Of a DNA stretch of 29,596 bases, positions 1 through 10,751 are shown one piece after another; within the stretch, counting starts at the first letter, position 1; every line of letters starts with the position of its first letter. The notes under the pieces are model-generated. The model was not told the DNA's origin. It saw nothing but the letters and a program-made list of their open reading frames with translations, and ran no database searches. The translations under genes and the position numbers were made by a program. The stretch is from Ichthyophonus hoferi (lineage: Eukaryota > Opisthokonta > Ichthyosporea > Ichthyophonida > Ichthyophonidae): positions 1 through 29,596 of the forward strand of contig NAOQ01000775.1 of NCBI GenBank assembly GCA_002751075.1, given 5' to 3'.

Positions 1-8
1 ACAAGTCT

Positions 9-262
9 GACGCATTGCAATTTCTTATTATTGCCTAAATTATTAAATATATTATTTTAATAAATATATTTTAGAATTAAGTTTTACATTATTTAATATT
101 TTGAATAATATTTTGGTAATATTAAATTATGAAGTTTTTTTTTTAAGAATAAGTATCAGTTTTTGATACATTGTAGTTATTTAAATTTGTAGTGTATCAA
201 TTCATTACGACGCGTTGTAATTTTTCATTGTAATTGCCTAAAATATTACATATTATATTTGT
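9..262. repeat. Diverged direct repeat, two copies about 200 bases apart
   Basis: A segment of about 50 bases beginning ACGCATTGCAATTTC near position 10 recurs, diverged, near 209 as ACGCGTTGTAATTTT. Both copies continue with a TTGCCTAAA-like block and an AT-rich tail. The first copy may be cut by the window edge. This could be the end of a longer tandem or dispersed repeat family; nothing in it codes for protein. Confidence 0.4.
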
Positions 263-2096
263 TTGTTTTAATATTATTATATATTTAGTAAAGTTTGACC
301 ATAAAGTTTGCTTAGGGATTAGTACCAATTCCACATGTAATTTTATTATTATTATTATTTGCCTACACTTACTAATATTTTTTAAAGTTATTTTTATATG
401 TTTTGTTATCTTTAGCTTATTATTTATTTTGTATTGTTTTCGTTCTCCTATAAGCACAGTTCGATTGTATGATCTCAGTTTCCAGTTGCTATCGAAATAA
501 CATGACCTGCTTCTCTGGCTAAAGGGAGACATCACCTTAATATATATATAGTTTATGAAACAAAGCATACTGCAGCCAAGACATTAATCGGTCTCATTCT
601 ACCTTGGAAATGGTAGCTGGATAATTTTTTCCTCTATCACTTGTCAAGGATCATGTGCAGGTCTGATAACATAATATATACTACCACACACCCCACACCC
701 CAACCTACACATAATAAGAGTTGACTGTGTATGGTATTAATAGTATATACACCATATACTATATAGTTGTGTATAATACTATATAATATTATACTATAAA
801 CAATACAGGAGTGTATAATCTTCATGCACCCACTCATCTTATGATCTATACCCTATTAGCTCTTTGTCCAAAGAGGGTTTATGGGGGTGTTTAGGCAGCA
901 GATGGTCTATAGTCAATTCAATTTATAGTAGCAGATAATAATGGTCATACCAATTTTAACAGTACGATGACTACTTTTACAAAGGAAGACATAACAGTCT
1001 CAGGCGAGGTCCATTACATGTTATTATTTCGTGACGTATTAAAGGTTGGCTTTATCTAGTCCTTCTCTCAGTTCTTGATTATTCCATTTGCAATAGGCCT
1101 CCTTAAATTAACCACGTTGAAGAATTCGCCATTACTATATATTTATATTTACCCTGCTATATACACCCTTTTGTCATTTACCTCCCCCAAACCTTTCCAT
1201 GATCCTGTTCCCACCTACATCCCTTTCCTACCTTCTTCTTACCATATATACATACTTATATTGTGCTATCTCTTGATTTTCTTAAATAATTCCTCTCTTA
1301 ACAATATAATATACATTTGTAATTCATAATACAATTATATTTCTTACGTTCTTTAATACATTCACCTGTGGGCTAGGGATATAGTTAGCTTCTCAAAGCA
1401 GGCATACACACAGTATATGGATAACAATATATATATATATAGATTAAACAGTAACAATAATAATAATAATATAAACAGGTGTATGATAGTATGCACGTAT
1501 TTATGACTAATTTTCCTATCTATACATTGCTAATAAATGTTTAAATATAAGAGTTAATCCTCCGCCCATTTCTTATTATATTACATAAAAGACCCACAAT
1601 GCTACCCTACTACCCTCTTGTATTTGTGTCCATACTGACCTACAGGATACTATTAACTATAGCTCATTGGTCTAGGTTAAACCAGTGCTGCCTTCTTGTG
1701 GCCGTTATGTTTTAGATTCAACTACTGGCTGTACCTTCTCTTATCTGAGGTATAGTTCGTTCTATACTGCACTTTTTATCATTCTCTCTTATTGTGTGCG
1801 TTGTTTTTATTTATGTTCACTCTTTAATTCTACACAACACACCTATATGTGCATATAGGTGTAGGTAAAGGCATATCACATACGTGTGTGTGTGTTTTGA
1901 AATAAAGAGACTATACAGTTAACAAGTTAAAAGATAATAATACCAGCACCATACAGCACAAGCAAAAGAGATAGTTGCTATACACTATTGTATGTATTGT
2001 GGTAAGGAGTTGCATATTACACACATAAAGGGTACATATAAAAAGTGTGTAGTCATGGAGAGGGAGGAGTAAACAGAGAGACAATGCTGGAAGGAA

Positions 2097-2103
<7 letters not shown>

Positions 2104-2132
<29 letters not shown>
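2104..2132. repeat. (GA)n microsatellite beside an exon
   Basis: A nearly pure GA dinucleotide run. It sits directly upstream of the first recognised STN1-like exon, where the 3' splice site or start codon has to be, so its length could affect splicing or initiation of that gene. Confidence 0.85.
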
Positions 2133-2135
<3 letters not shown>

Positions 2136-2137
2136 AG

Positions 2138-3534
2138 TGTTAAAACCATGGTGCTGTTTTGACCCAATTATCCCTTTCTTATTAGCTCATTACTTTTCTG
2201 TATTAATTAACTTCTATCATCTATTTCAATCTAACCCCATTGTTGGTTTTAGACTTGCTGGTGTAGCGGTATCTGTATCTTCCCTAGAAACACTAACTAC
2301 AACAGACCGTGATAGAGAGCTACTTCTTACAATAGGTAATATAATGGCCCTTCCTTTATGACGTACCTCCATAAGATATAGTAAGGACTAGGAGGGGAGG
2401 GACAGTGATGTGTGGTACTATGGTACTTGGAGAGATGATAGTAGTGTAACAAAGGACAAATGGGATGGTGTGGCGATGTAGGGTTGGCCTACACTTATGG
2501 ATACTTTTTTATGTTTATGTTGGCTTCTTTGGCATATATTTAAATAGCTTTTACTAAAATATTATTAATATAATCTACCAATATTTTTTTAATACGAGTT
2601 ACTAACGTACATGCTTATTATACTTCGCTTTACATCTTTCTCTTGATATATATATAATGACATCTATCTTTCCAACCTGTGACCTCTCCTACCCTACCGT
2701 ATCTTAGCCGCTAACTGTTTTACTCAAAGGACTGACACATACCTGCTACAGACGATAGTACCGGGGTGATAGTTGTGAGAATACAGGCTAGTAAGGTCAA
2801 TGGAGGTCAGGGTGATATGAATATTGTAGGAAATCAGGTGGAAGTACTAGGCCGCCTGTGTGAGGATGATTCCTTGGACCGATATGTGAAGGCATATAGG
2901 TGTGTATGTATGATATTATGATGGTATGGTAGTATACATAGTAGTATGATAGTAGGATAGTATAGTGTTTGATTTGCTTTAGAATATAGACATAGGACAG
3001 TTAGGACTTAGTGGAATACTTTGTTTGTACACAGGGGAGAAAGGGATTTTAGTAATATTGAATTTTTATGTAGATGACGTTAAGGTAGTTACAGGAGTGA
3101 TTATAGACATATTGTATACTATACACTACCTCTAATAATATACTAATATATATATATATACACCTAACAGTCTATGCGTGAAAGACGACCCTCTGTTCGA
3201 TGTTATTCGTTCCATGGAAATTGCTGAACTTTATTACACACATTACTTTGAACAATCCTATCGCACTCATATATGTAGTGCTTCCATCAACGAGAGAAGG
3301 GATGCCTTAGAGAGGACTGCCCTAACAGGGTCTTCTTATTGGAACAAGCCAGCCAATCACATGCATGCTGGACTCTCACCTGGGAGTGACAGTGTGATTG
3401 AGAGGCAGCAGCTACACTATAGACAGATGCAGGCACAACAACAAAAAGAGAAATGGCTACGACTGCAACAACAACAACTAAAGAAATCACTATGGCTCCA
3501 ACAACATAACAAGAAACAGCGCGAGGAATTGTAA
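2138..3534 (+). CDS. STN1: STN1-like subunit of the CST telomere-replication complex (5' end incomplete)
   Basis: Three exons join in frame: about 2138-2335, 2752-2899 and 3171-3534. Family knowledge: STN1 uses one OB fold to bind TEN1 and single-stranded DNA within CST, which assists lagging-strand synthesis at telomeres. What is seen: the first exon reads PWCCFDPIIPF and later NPIVGFRLAGVAVSV, matching the LDPVF...HPIKQVDVLGTVIGV region of vertebrate STN1. IDDSTGVIVV matches the hallmark DDSTGVI strand, and VKDDPLFDVIRSMEIAELYY matches VDDPVWNIQIARMLELPTIY. After the OB fold the chain runs into a Gln/Lys-rich helical tail and stops, so the two winged-helix domains of vertebrate STN1 are absent. 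No in-frame ATG precedes the first exon before a stop at 2050, so a short upstream exon is likely; the acceptor may be TTTAG ending at 2137. A distant RPA2-type OB protein is the alternative. Confidence 0.75.
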
Positions 3535-3616
3535 AGGTAGTAAAATTGTAGCAATACAACAGAATAAGATAATACTATTATTGATATGTTACTATATCAA
3601 CATTATTATTGGAAAA

Positions 3617-3622
3617 AATAAA
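3617..3622 (+). terminator. Polyadenylation signal AATAAA, STN1-like gene
   Basis: A canonical AATAAA hexamer 83 bases after the stop codon of the STN1-like gene. The position suits a short 3' untranslated region. The cleavage site itself cannot be seen. Confidence 0.45.
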
Positions 3623-3802
3623 AATACCAGTGCTCAACTAATAGTCATGACTACCATCACAGGGATGAGGTTGGGTGGTAGCCAATGGAAAGATGAACAT
3701 CATCATACAAGTGGTCAACTTTATTAGTAGCCCTACTTAGTACTACAATTAGTGTATCAATGATCTAGACTAATGAATGGATTGTTTTATTCAAGGACAC
3801 TC

Positions 3803-3808
3803 TTTATT
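3803..3808 (-). terminator. Possible polyadenylation signal for STK16
   Basis: A minus-strand AATAAA about 610 bases beyond the STK16 stop, with a second copy at 3786-3791. If used, the kinase 3' untranslated region would be long and would end close to that of the convergent STN1-like gene. Confidence 0.3.
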
Positions 3809-4419
3809 TTTACAATGTTGATTCACTGTTGATTTGATAGCGTATATATATATCTTATATCTACGTTACCCACACACCAGTGTTAGGTTTACATGACATC
3901 TTATATCTGCCGAATTAATATACAAGCATGCATTATATTTCCACTAAACGTATGATGGGGAAGGAGCTAGAAATGGATAGGGTTAACAATACTCCTGCCA
4001 CCTAGTATCGCCTAGATGATAATAGTATAATAGGTTCTTAGCTTACATGGAGAAATTAGGGATAGTTTCCGTCCATTCCCCTTCGTCATATTTACGATTC
4101 TACCATGGAATAAAAAACGATATCCATTATCGGAAGCACAGACCTTAAGGCAAATCCAGTAATACTAATTCACGCAAGTTCAATTAGAGATAATGGTATC
4201 AGTATGAATAACGTATGTAGTTAAATTATAGGAGCCCTTCCTTAAATGGGAAGTGAAAATAGCAAGTGACTGATCACTAAATGCATCAGTCATAGTAGGA
4301 ATGGTATTCGATTGAATAATACATTAACCATTCTCTCTGAATGAGTAACCCTTAATCTCAATAAAACTACAGTACATTGTACATATCTACGTTGATTGGA
4401 AGAGGCTGACCAATCAAAT

Positions 4420-7400
4420 CTATCGGGTTCCCATTGCCCTTTCCACTTTTTCAATCACCTGTAATATGATAGGTTTACAGTCAATATTGCTATATAATAC
4501 AACATATATTAAAAAACCGATGGTGTGGTTGTTGAATATAGATATGTATTGGATTTGCACTATTTGGAGAATAATAGAAAAAATTACTTTAAAAGAAGTG
4601 TTTTTAGGTAAAAGTAAAGAGAAATTCAAGGTATAATAACATCCAATCATACACAGCGTTAAAGCCTTAAGGACTAGTCTTACTGGTTAATGATAGGTAG
4701 GTAGCAAGCTCTTCACTCAAGTCCATTCGATTGCGAGTATGCCATAGTAGTAAAATAATATAATGGTACAACAACAGTATAATAGTAGGTATGAGAGACT
4801 ATTGCCCATTCAAATCTTCAGGTACTAGACCCATGAATCAAAGAAAAAGAAAAAGAAAAAGCAAAAAAAAAAAACGAAAACGGAAATAACATAATAAATA
4901 AAGAACAGAGATAACACCCTAGTAGCCAATACCTCTCAAGATCTATGTCTGTAACTGTAACTATTTTATAAGGGTATGAAACAACAAGATATGGATTACC
5001 ACAACACTATCTGGTTATATATGGGTGAAGGGGAAGGGTAGAATCCAAGAGTAAGCAGGATTAAAGATAGATTGCCTGTAGTAAATGTGCACACAGCGGT
5101 ACAGATATATAAAGAAAGGAACTATACATAGAATGCTAACTACCTGTTCGATATGTGGCCGTTCTTCTCTTTCTGCGGCTAGCATGTACATGATAAGGCT
5201 ACGTATTGCTGGAGAGTATCTGTAGGAGAAGCTCCATAGGAATTAGGGCCAGGGGGGGAAGTGGGTACTATGATGGTATCATGGCATGGTCCTAGGCGAC
5301 CATCCAAAGCAGTAAGCCAAAAAGTCATAGTATTAGGGGAACAAGCCATATGAAAAAGAAAAAGAGAATGCATAGGTAGACAGGCCTATATAGATCGATT
5401 TATAAATGGGAGTATAACATATAACATGAAATACATGACATATAACATATAGCAAGATAGCTAAAGGCAAGCATTCACCAACAGACCCCTAACTGGTTGT
5501 AACTAATGGAATAGTTACAGTGTATGATAGGACGCCCTAAAACCACGTACATACATATAGTACATGTACATAATATATAGTACAGATGCAGATAGATATA
5601 TAGGAACTAAAGCAGTACTTACTTATCTACTTGTGGAAATTGTATCTTGCCACTCAAGGCAGCCAGTGCAATGCTCCCTCCCTGGCCTGCCATGGTGTCT
5701 TCAAAGGGACTCTTATGATAGGCCATGCAGTATAGGGTGCACCCTAGGCTCTGTGTGATTGGAGATAATACCCATGCATTAGTATCAGTGGTGAGTTATC
5801 ACCCTTCTCCTTATACAATATATCTACACATATGAATATCTATAACAACAACAACAACAACAACTGTAGCAATCTGTGTACCCATAGAGGCTAGTATCCC
5901 CAGTGAACCAGAGTAACGACTATACGAGTTGTCTTAGGTATTGATCGTATGATTAGACTTACCATATTACAAAGAAACAATAATCATATACATAAGGGTA
6001 TACAGGTATAAGGATATACTGCATAAATAGACTGCGCATACCAATTGCCATTACAATCAAAATCAAAGAAATTTGTAAGTCATTGGCTATAGGTCATGTG
6101 TATAAGGAGTATATATAGATTGGAGGGACAATGAGTCACTCTTAGCCCCTAGAGATAGATCAATCAGATCAGTGATTGAGTTAGATAGACATAGGTGTGT
6201 ATATAGGTAGACCCTGACGCCACCAATAATAAGATAGAATATGATACGTAATATAATAAGATATACCATAAAATAATAAAATACAGCATATTATACTATA
6301 GGATGCCAGACATGGGTATATACTCACCCATATATCAATGCGTTCGTCAATCACACACCCCGTGGGGACATCAAACAGTTCAGGGGCCCTATAGGGCATA
6401 GTACAACGCTCAGCTGCTAGATCCTATAATAATATATAGGTGAGATAGAATAGGGGATAAGGGGATAGGGTGCAAAAAGAGAGGTCATAACATACACAAC
6501 ATATACATATAAACTTATATACATACTCTCATACCTACCTACCTACCTGCCTACATTACATATTCGTATACAATCTTTTGACAACAAGACCCTCCTATAG
6601 GTAGACAATAAAACTTCGCTAGTTGTCTCTCTTTCTCTCCTTCTATATTAAGTCATCTCCTTCCTTTACTAAGTAGTTTTAGTTTGTCTTACTAGTGAAC
6701 CTTGTTTATTCCTTACCGATCGTCCTATCCTCCTATGATTATATCTCTATCCTTTTCATCTTTCTTTATTCACTGACTACCCTAGCAATATATATATATA
6801 TATATATATATATTAAAGATAATATGATCACACATACTGTCATCCACCCACCCCATCACCCATCACCCATTATGCCTTGTCTCTCCTACCTTACCTAAAC
6901 TACCGCTATACTAACCTGTAATGCCAATGCATCCTTCCTATTCTTAATGTTCACTCTAGCCTTTCCCATAGAACCGAAGTCCATTAATACAGGGGTATTA
7001 TCACCACTAAGGAGAATATTGGCCGGCTTGACGTCACGATGGACCAATCCGGGATGGGTATCATGACCAACTGGACGGAAGGAATGTATCTCTCTGTGTG
7101 CATGTATTAAATCAGAGAGAGATGTATATATGCGAATATGGTAAATTAAGTGTATAGAGGCAAGTATCTCTATGTGCCTAGTGGTATGCGCCGCTTGGCT
7201 TGAATGAATCTAACTCCAAGTACATACACACATACATGTTCTTATCCACACATACACATATAAATATACATATACCCAGCCCAGTCCTTACCTCAGGCCT
7301 TGACATACACCATGAAACAGTATGAGAAGTTCATTTTCACTAAAATATTTCCCTTCTTTGTCCATAGAATCTATTAGCTCTTGTAAATTCCCTCTCTGGA

Positions 7401-9218
7401 TTAAGGGGAAAATAAAGAGAAGGGGTGAGGAGAAGGTATATAAGAAGAGAGGGAAACGGAGAGGCAATAAGGTGGATAGAGGGAGCGAGAACAAAAAAGG
7501 GACATGCGTATATATAAAAGTGTTTATGCAAGTAATATATAGGTTAGTAAAGAGTGAGATACATGAGGAAGATTGGTTGGGAGATAAAGTTACCTATAGA
7601 GGGGATCGAAGGAGAGAGGAAGAGGTGGCACCAATGAAGGGAATGATATAGGAATAGGGTCTATGTTATATAAAAAGATATAACGTAATATAGTAGGATA
7701 ATATGAATGACAGTATGGCAACATGTATAATATGATGTTAATATGATAGTATATACATGCACATGCATATACATAAACATATACACATTATTCTTACATG
7801 CCTACAGAACATTTACCTTATATAATGGTAGGAGTACATATACGTCGTTATCCCCACGAGGAGAGGTTACACTACAACTATCTACTACCCGTATAATATT
7901 AGGATGGTCAAATAGGCGATATAACTCTACTTCACGTAGTGCACTTCTTAGTTGTTCTGTATCATGGCATGTTATTTTTTTAAGTGCAAATCTTCGTTTC
8001 GTTGCCACATCTTCCACTAGATACACGAAGCTGAAGCCGCTGTATTGGTACGTAGTATGTTGGTATGGTGGTAGGGCAGTATAGTAGTAGTAGAGAATGG
8101 CAGTAGGATAGTATGGCAGTAGGATATAGTGGTAGTAGGATAGTATGGTATTAGGATAGTATAGTAATAGGATAGTATATTAGTAAGATAGTATAGTAGT
8201 AGGATAGTATAGTAGTAGGATAGTATAGTAGTAGGATAGCATGGTGGCAGTGTGGTAGGATAGTATAGTAGTAGGATAGTATAGTAGTAGGATAGCATGG
8301 TGGCAGTGTGGTAGGATAGTATAATGGTAGGATATAAAGTATAAGGTAATATAAAGTATAATGTAACCCTAGCACATATAAATATGAGTATAACAGCCTA
8401 TGTGAAAGACATAGGGGTATGTATAGATAGGATGTGTGGAGGTAAGAGAATGAAACAAAACAGAAACACCATATATCTAATAATGCAATAAGGCTTATAT
8501 ATCTCTCTATGTCATAATATTTTAAAAAAATTACTATTTTAAAATAATACCTTTTGGCTGAAACATCAATTATATTTGAATTTAATTATAAAATTATATA
8601 GGAATAATTGTAGATTGCTATTGGTATTGATATAAAATGAAAACTAGCAATAATGACTTGATTAATAATAAAAATAACACTCATAATAGAAAAAATCACA
8701 ACATAACAAGCACAATAAAAATCACACCAAAGTATTACCAATACTTCTAGGACAGAAAATTAAAATCAAGGCATACAGGATTGTATATATTCCTTGCTAA
8801 GCATAACAAAGTAAAGATACATAACCAAAAAAGCCAAAATAAACGTGAGCAACAATCATAACCCTCTTTCATCCTGCCAATTCTGTAAAAAAATAAAAAA
8901 ATAATGTGCAGAGATGTATACTTCATCCAAATATAGCCAATAGATAATCAATATATGACAACCAGAAAATCTTTATATTAAGATAGATCAGTCAGCATCT
9001 CCTCATCAGTTTAATAAGAAAACTACAGAGGAACATACGAAATAACTATACAAATCAAAGTCTCATCACAAGTGAAAATTCAAATTGGTAAACAAAAGGG
9101 AAAACAGACACCTAAGAAAATTAACACACCCTTCTCCCAATAACTTGGTTAGCAATAGTCGTCTCCTGTTAACCATTATAAATTTTCCCCGAGGAAAACA
9201 GCACATCAGAGCCCCCAT
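4420..9218 (-). CDS. STK16: STK16-like lipid-anchored serine/threonine kinase (NAK family)
   Basis: Eight exons in transcript order: 9218-9130, 8039-7817, 7395-7292, 7093-6916, 6423-6328, 5750-5623, 5219-5144, 4458-4420. All joins are GT-AG and in frame, giving 310 residues against 305 in human STK16. The protein begins MGALMCC. Human STK16 likewise carries an N-terminal Gly for myristoylation and nearby Cys for palmitoylation, and acts on Golgi and other membranes. Kinase motifs in order: glycine loop GEGGFSFV (28-35), Lys50 in FALKK, HRDVKPAN (157-164), DFG (177-179), APE (211-213) and WSLGC (230-234). A full catalytic set suggests an active enzyme. The loop before HRD is several residues longer than in human STK16. 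The exon 6 donor is the strong AA|GTAAGT; a weaker GT eight bases upstream would break the frame of exon 7. Intron 1 carries a 16-bp minisatellite. It converges with the STN1-like gene and is divergent from RABGGTB. Confidence 0.94.
6789..6814. repeat. (TA)n microsatellite in STK16 intron 4
   Basis: A pure TA run of about a dozen units inside the 492-base intron between kinase exons 4 and 5. The open frame across it is low complexity and not a gene. Confidence 0.8.
8060..8345. repeat. 16-bp minisatellite with a 56-bp higher-order unit in STK16 intron 1
   Basis: The motif AGTAGTAGGATAGTAT and close variants repeat in tandem through this part of the 1090-base intron. On top of it, a longer unit containing GGATAGCATGGTGGCAGTGT occurs twice, starting near 8231 and 8287, exactly 56 bases apart. 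This indicates a secondary duplication of a variant block. Both strands give long Tyr/Leu/Pro-rich open frames purely because of the repeat. Confidence 0.85.
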
Positions 9219-10751
9219 ATTGCTATTTTATGTTACCTTAACCAGGCTGATTTCAATTTCTCAAAAAGTATTTGTCATAAAAAAGTAAAATAGTAATGAA
9301 CCTTCGTACAATAGACCACCTGTCTCATCCGTCATAATAGGCTTACATGTAGTATATATAGATTGCAAGACACATAAGGGTACACTTGTAAATTTTACGG
9401 GGTAGATTTATGTTGTATATTTTCAGTGTATAATGTGCAAAGTGTGTGCTAAAAAATACTGCATGTATTTAATATTTTGGGTTCGTAGCAACCCCCAACC
9501 AAAGTATAATAACTTTGTACAACTCGAACAAACTACACTGCTAAACAATTATAAACCACAATGTTTTCAAACTAATTCCACTATAATACTATTTGTATGG
9601 ATATCGTACGAAAACAGTAAACCAATGAGCCAATTACTGGCCGCACATTAGTATAAAAAAACACGCTAGAAATATTTCATTTTAATGGCATGCCCAATCA
9701 ATTATCCCTAATACAGCCTTTATTTTGTGTGCTATAACACAATACCTGATTATTTTGGAGATATAATCATATTTTTTCTGTTAATTATGCAATTTTCTAT
9801 ATAGTTTTGATAGGAAATTTTTTATTTTTTATATAGTATATGTTTTGAGGCGTATGGGAAATGATTAGATCATTATTCTCAGTTTCTCAGTGAATTTATA
9901 ACTTATACAGATTAGGCGGTGATCCAATCAGCTAATATACACTTAAGTTTACTTTAGTGCTTGTGCTAATTTTTGTACCCTGAAATATCATTAAAAATAA
10001 AAATATGTATATAAATATGTATCATGCATTATCTAAAGTTATAAAATTGAGAGAAATAGGTCATTATATCTCTGCTCTAAGAGTAGTGGGTAGATCTTGA
10101 GATAAAATCAGCTCATTAATGCATGATTGGATCATGCTATATCTTACGCTAATCAGATAATAGATATAGGCATTTGATTGATCGACCAATGGTCAGAATG
10201 CTTAGTCAACTGCAAATCTAGGGCTAGAAGACTAATACTTATGAAACCAAATAAGATGATGCTTTTGTGCAGTCGAAATTAATATGCTAGCTTGGCAGTA
10301 GCAGATTCAAATAGAAATGATCATATATCGCACATTAATCTACGATTAATATGTAAATAACCAGGTATTGATTGGTGTATACTATTATATTTGATTAGAA
10401 CCTATCGGACCTATCAGAGTAAACAATCAGATCAATCCATACTATTCAACGATAATAAAAATTTGGTTAGGTATTGATGAGTGCGTACAATTAATAATAA
10501 TTAGGATTAATTAGAGTGAAAAATTCAGAATAATCACATTAATCACACAATAATCTACAATTATTCACATATTAATCTACAATTAATCACACATTAATCG
10601 GTGACTAATATAGTAGTCTGGGAGTGAATAATTGGTTTATGCTTATTTCTACACTACTATTTACTTAACAGTTAAGCTGCGTTTTAGAGTACAACCTATA
10701 GGTCTTTGTTAGGCACAACAAAGATTTTTAAAGGTTTTATATTTAGTTGTC
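9219..10751. promoter_or_regulatory. Divergent promoter region, STK16 / RABGGTB
   Basis: This 1.5 kb lies between the two start codons and must hold the 5' untranslated regions and core promoters of both genes. No CpG-rich core or consensus TATA box stands out. The half nearer RABGGTB has a high density of TAATC and GATTA pentamers, ending in an 11-bp periodic array (10540-10616). Open frames here, such as 9433-9651, have no family resemblance. Confidence 0.5.
10540..10616. repeat. 11-bp tandem array with TAATC core
   Basis: TAATC (once TATTC, once TAATA) begins at 10540, 10551, 10562, 10573, 10584, 10595 and 10606, a strict 11-bp step. The unit is roughly TAATCWACAAT, and one further TAATC lies at 10531. 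The array ends about 135 bases before the RABGGTB start codon. TAATC is a core bound by some homeodomain proteins, so a regulatory role is possible; slippage is the simpler origin. Confidence 0.7.

Larger units (their letters stand above)
1..2137. other. AT-rich spacer left of the STN1-like gene
   Basis: No exon could be supported here. The stretch holds a diverged direct repeat at 9-60 and 208-262, short TA, TAA and TG runs (for example near 1430-1470 and 1880-1895), and a GA microsatellite from about 2104 to 2132 that abuts the first recognised STN1-like exon. Open frames in the stretch are low-complexity and show no family resemblance. The promoter and the missing first exon of the STN1-like gene probably lie in its right part, but I could not place them. 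Confidence 0.5.
3535..4419. other. Convergent 3' spacer between STN1-like and STK16
   Basis: No coding exon was found. The spacer holds the probable 3' untranslated regions of both convergent genes. A plus-strand AATAAA lies at 3617-3622, and minus-strand AATAAA copies lie at 3786-3791 and 3803-3808. The rest is AT-rich sequence without clear repeats. Confidence 0.5.

Noticed and set aside
3287-3559. Minus-strand Val-rich open frame over STN1 exon 3
   Set aside because: It is the antisense shadow of the Gln/CAA-rich coding tail.
7322-7651. Plus-strand Lys/Arg/Gly-rich open frame of 109 codons
   Set aside because: It lies antisense to STK16 exon 3 and a purine-rich intron, with no family resemblance; the kinase reading is decisive.
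8017-8375. Tyr/Leu/Pro/Thr-rich minus-strand frames
   Set aside because: Translations of the 16-bp minisatellite.
9433-9651. 72-codon plus-strand frame with a CxxC motif
   Set aside because: No splice context, no homology I can recognise, and it lies in the divergent promoter region.
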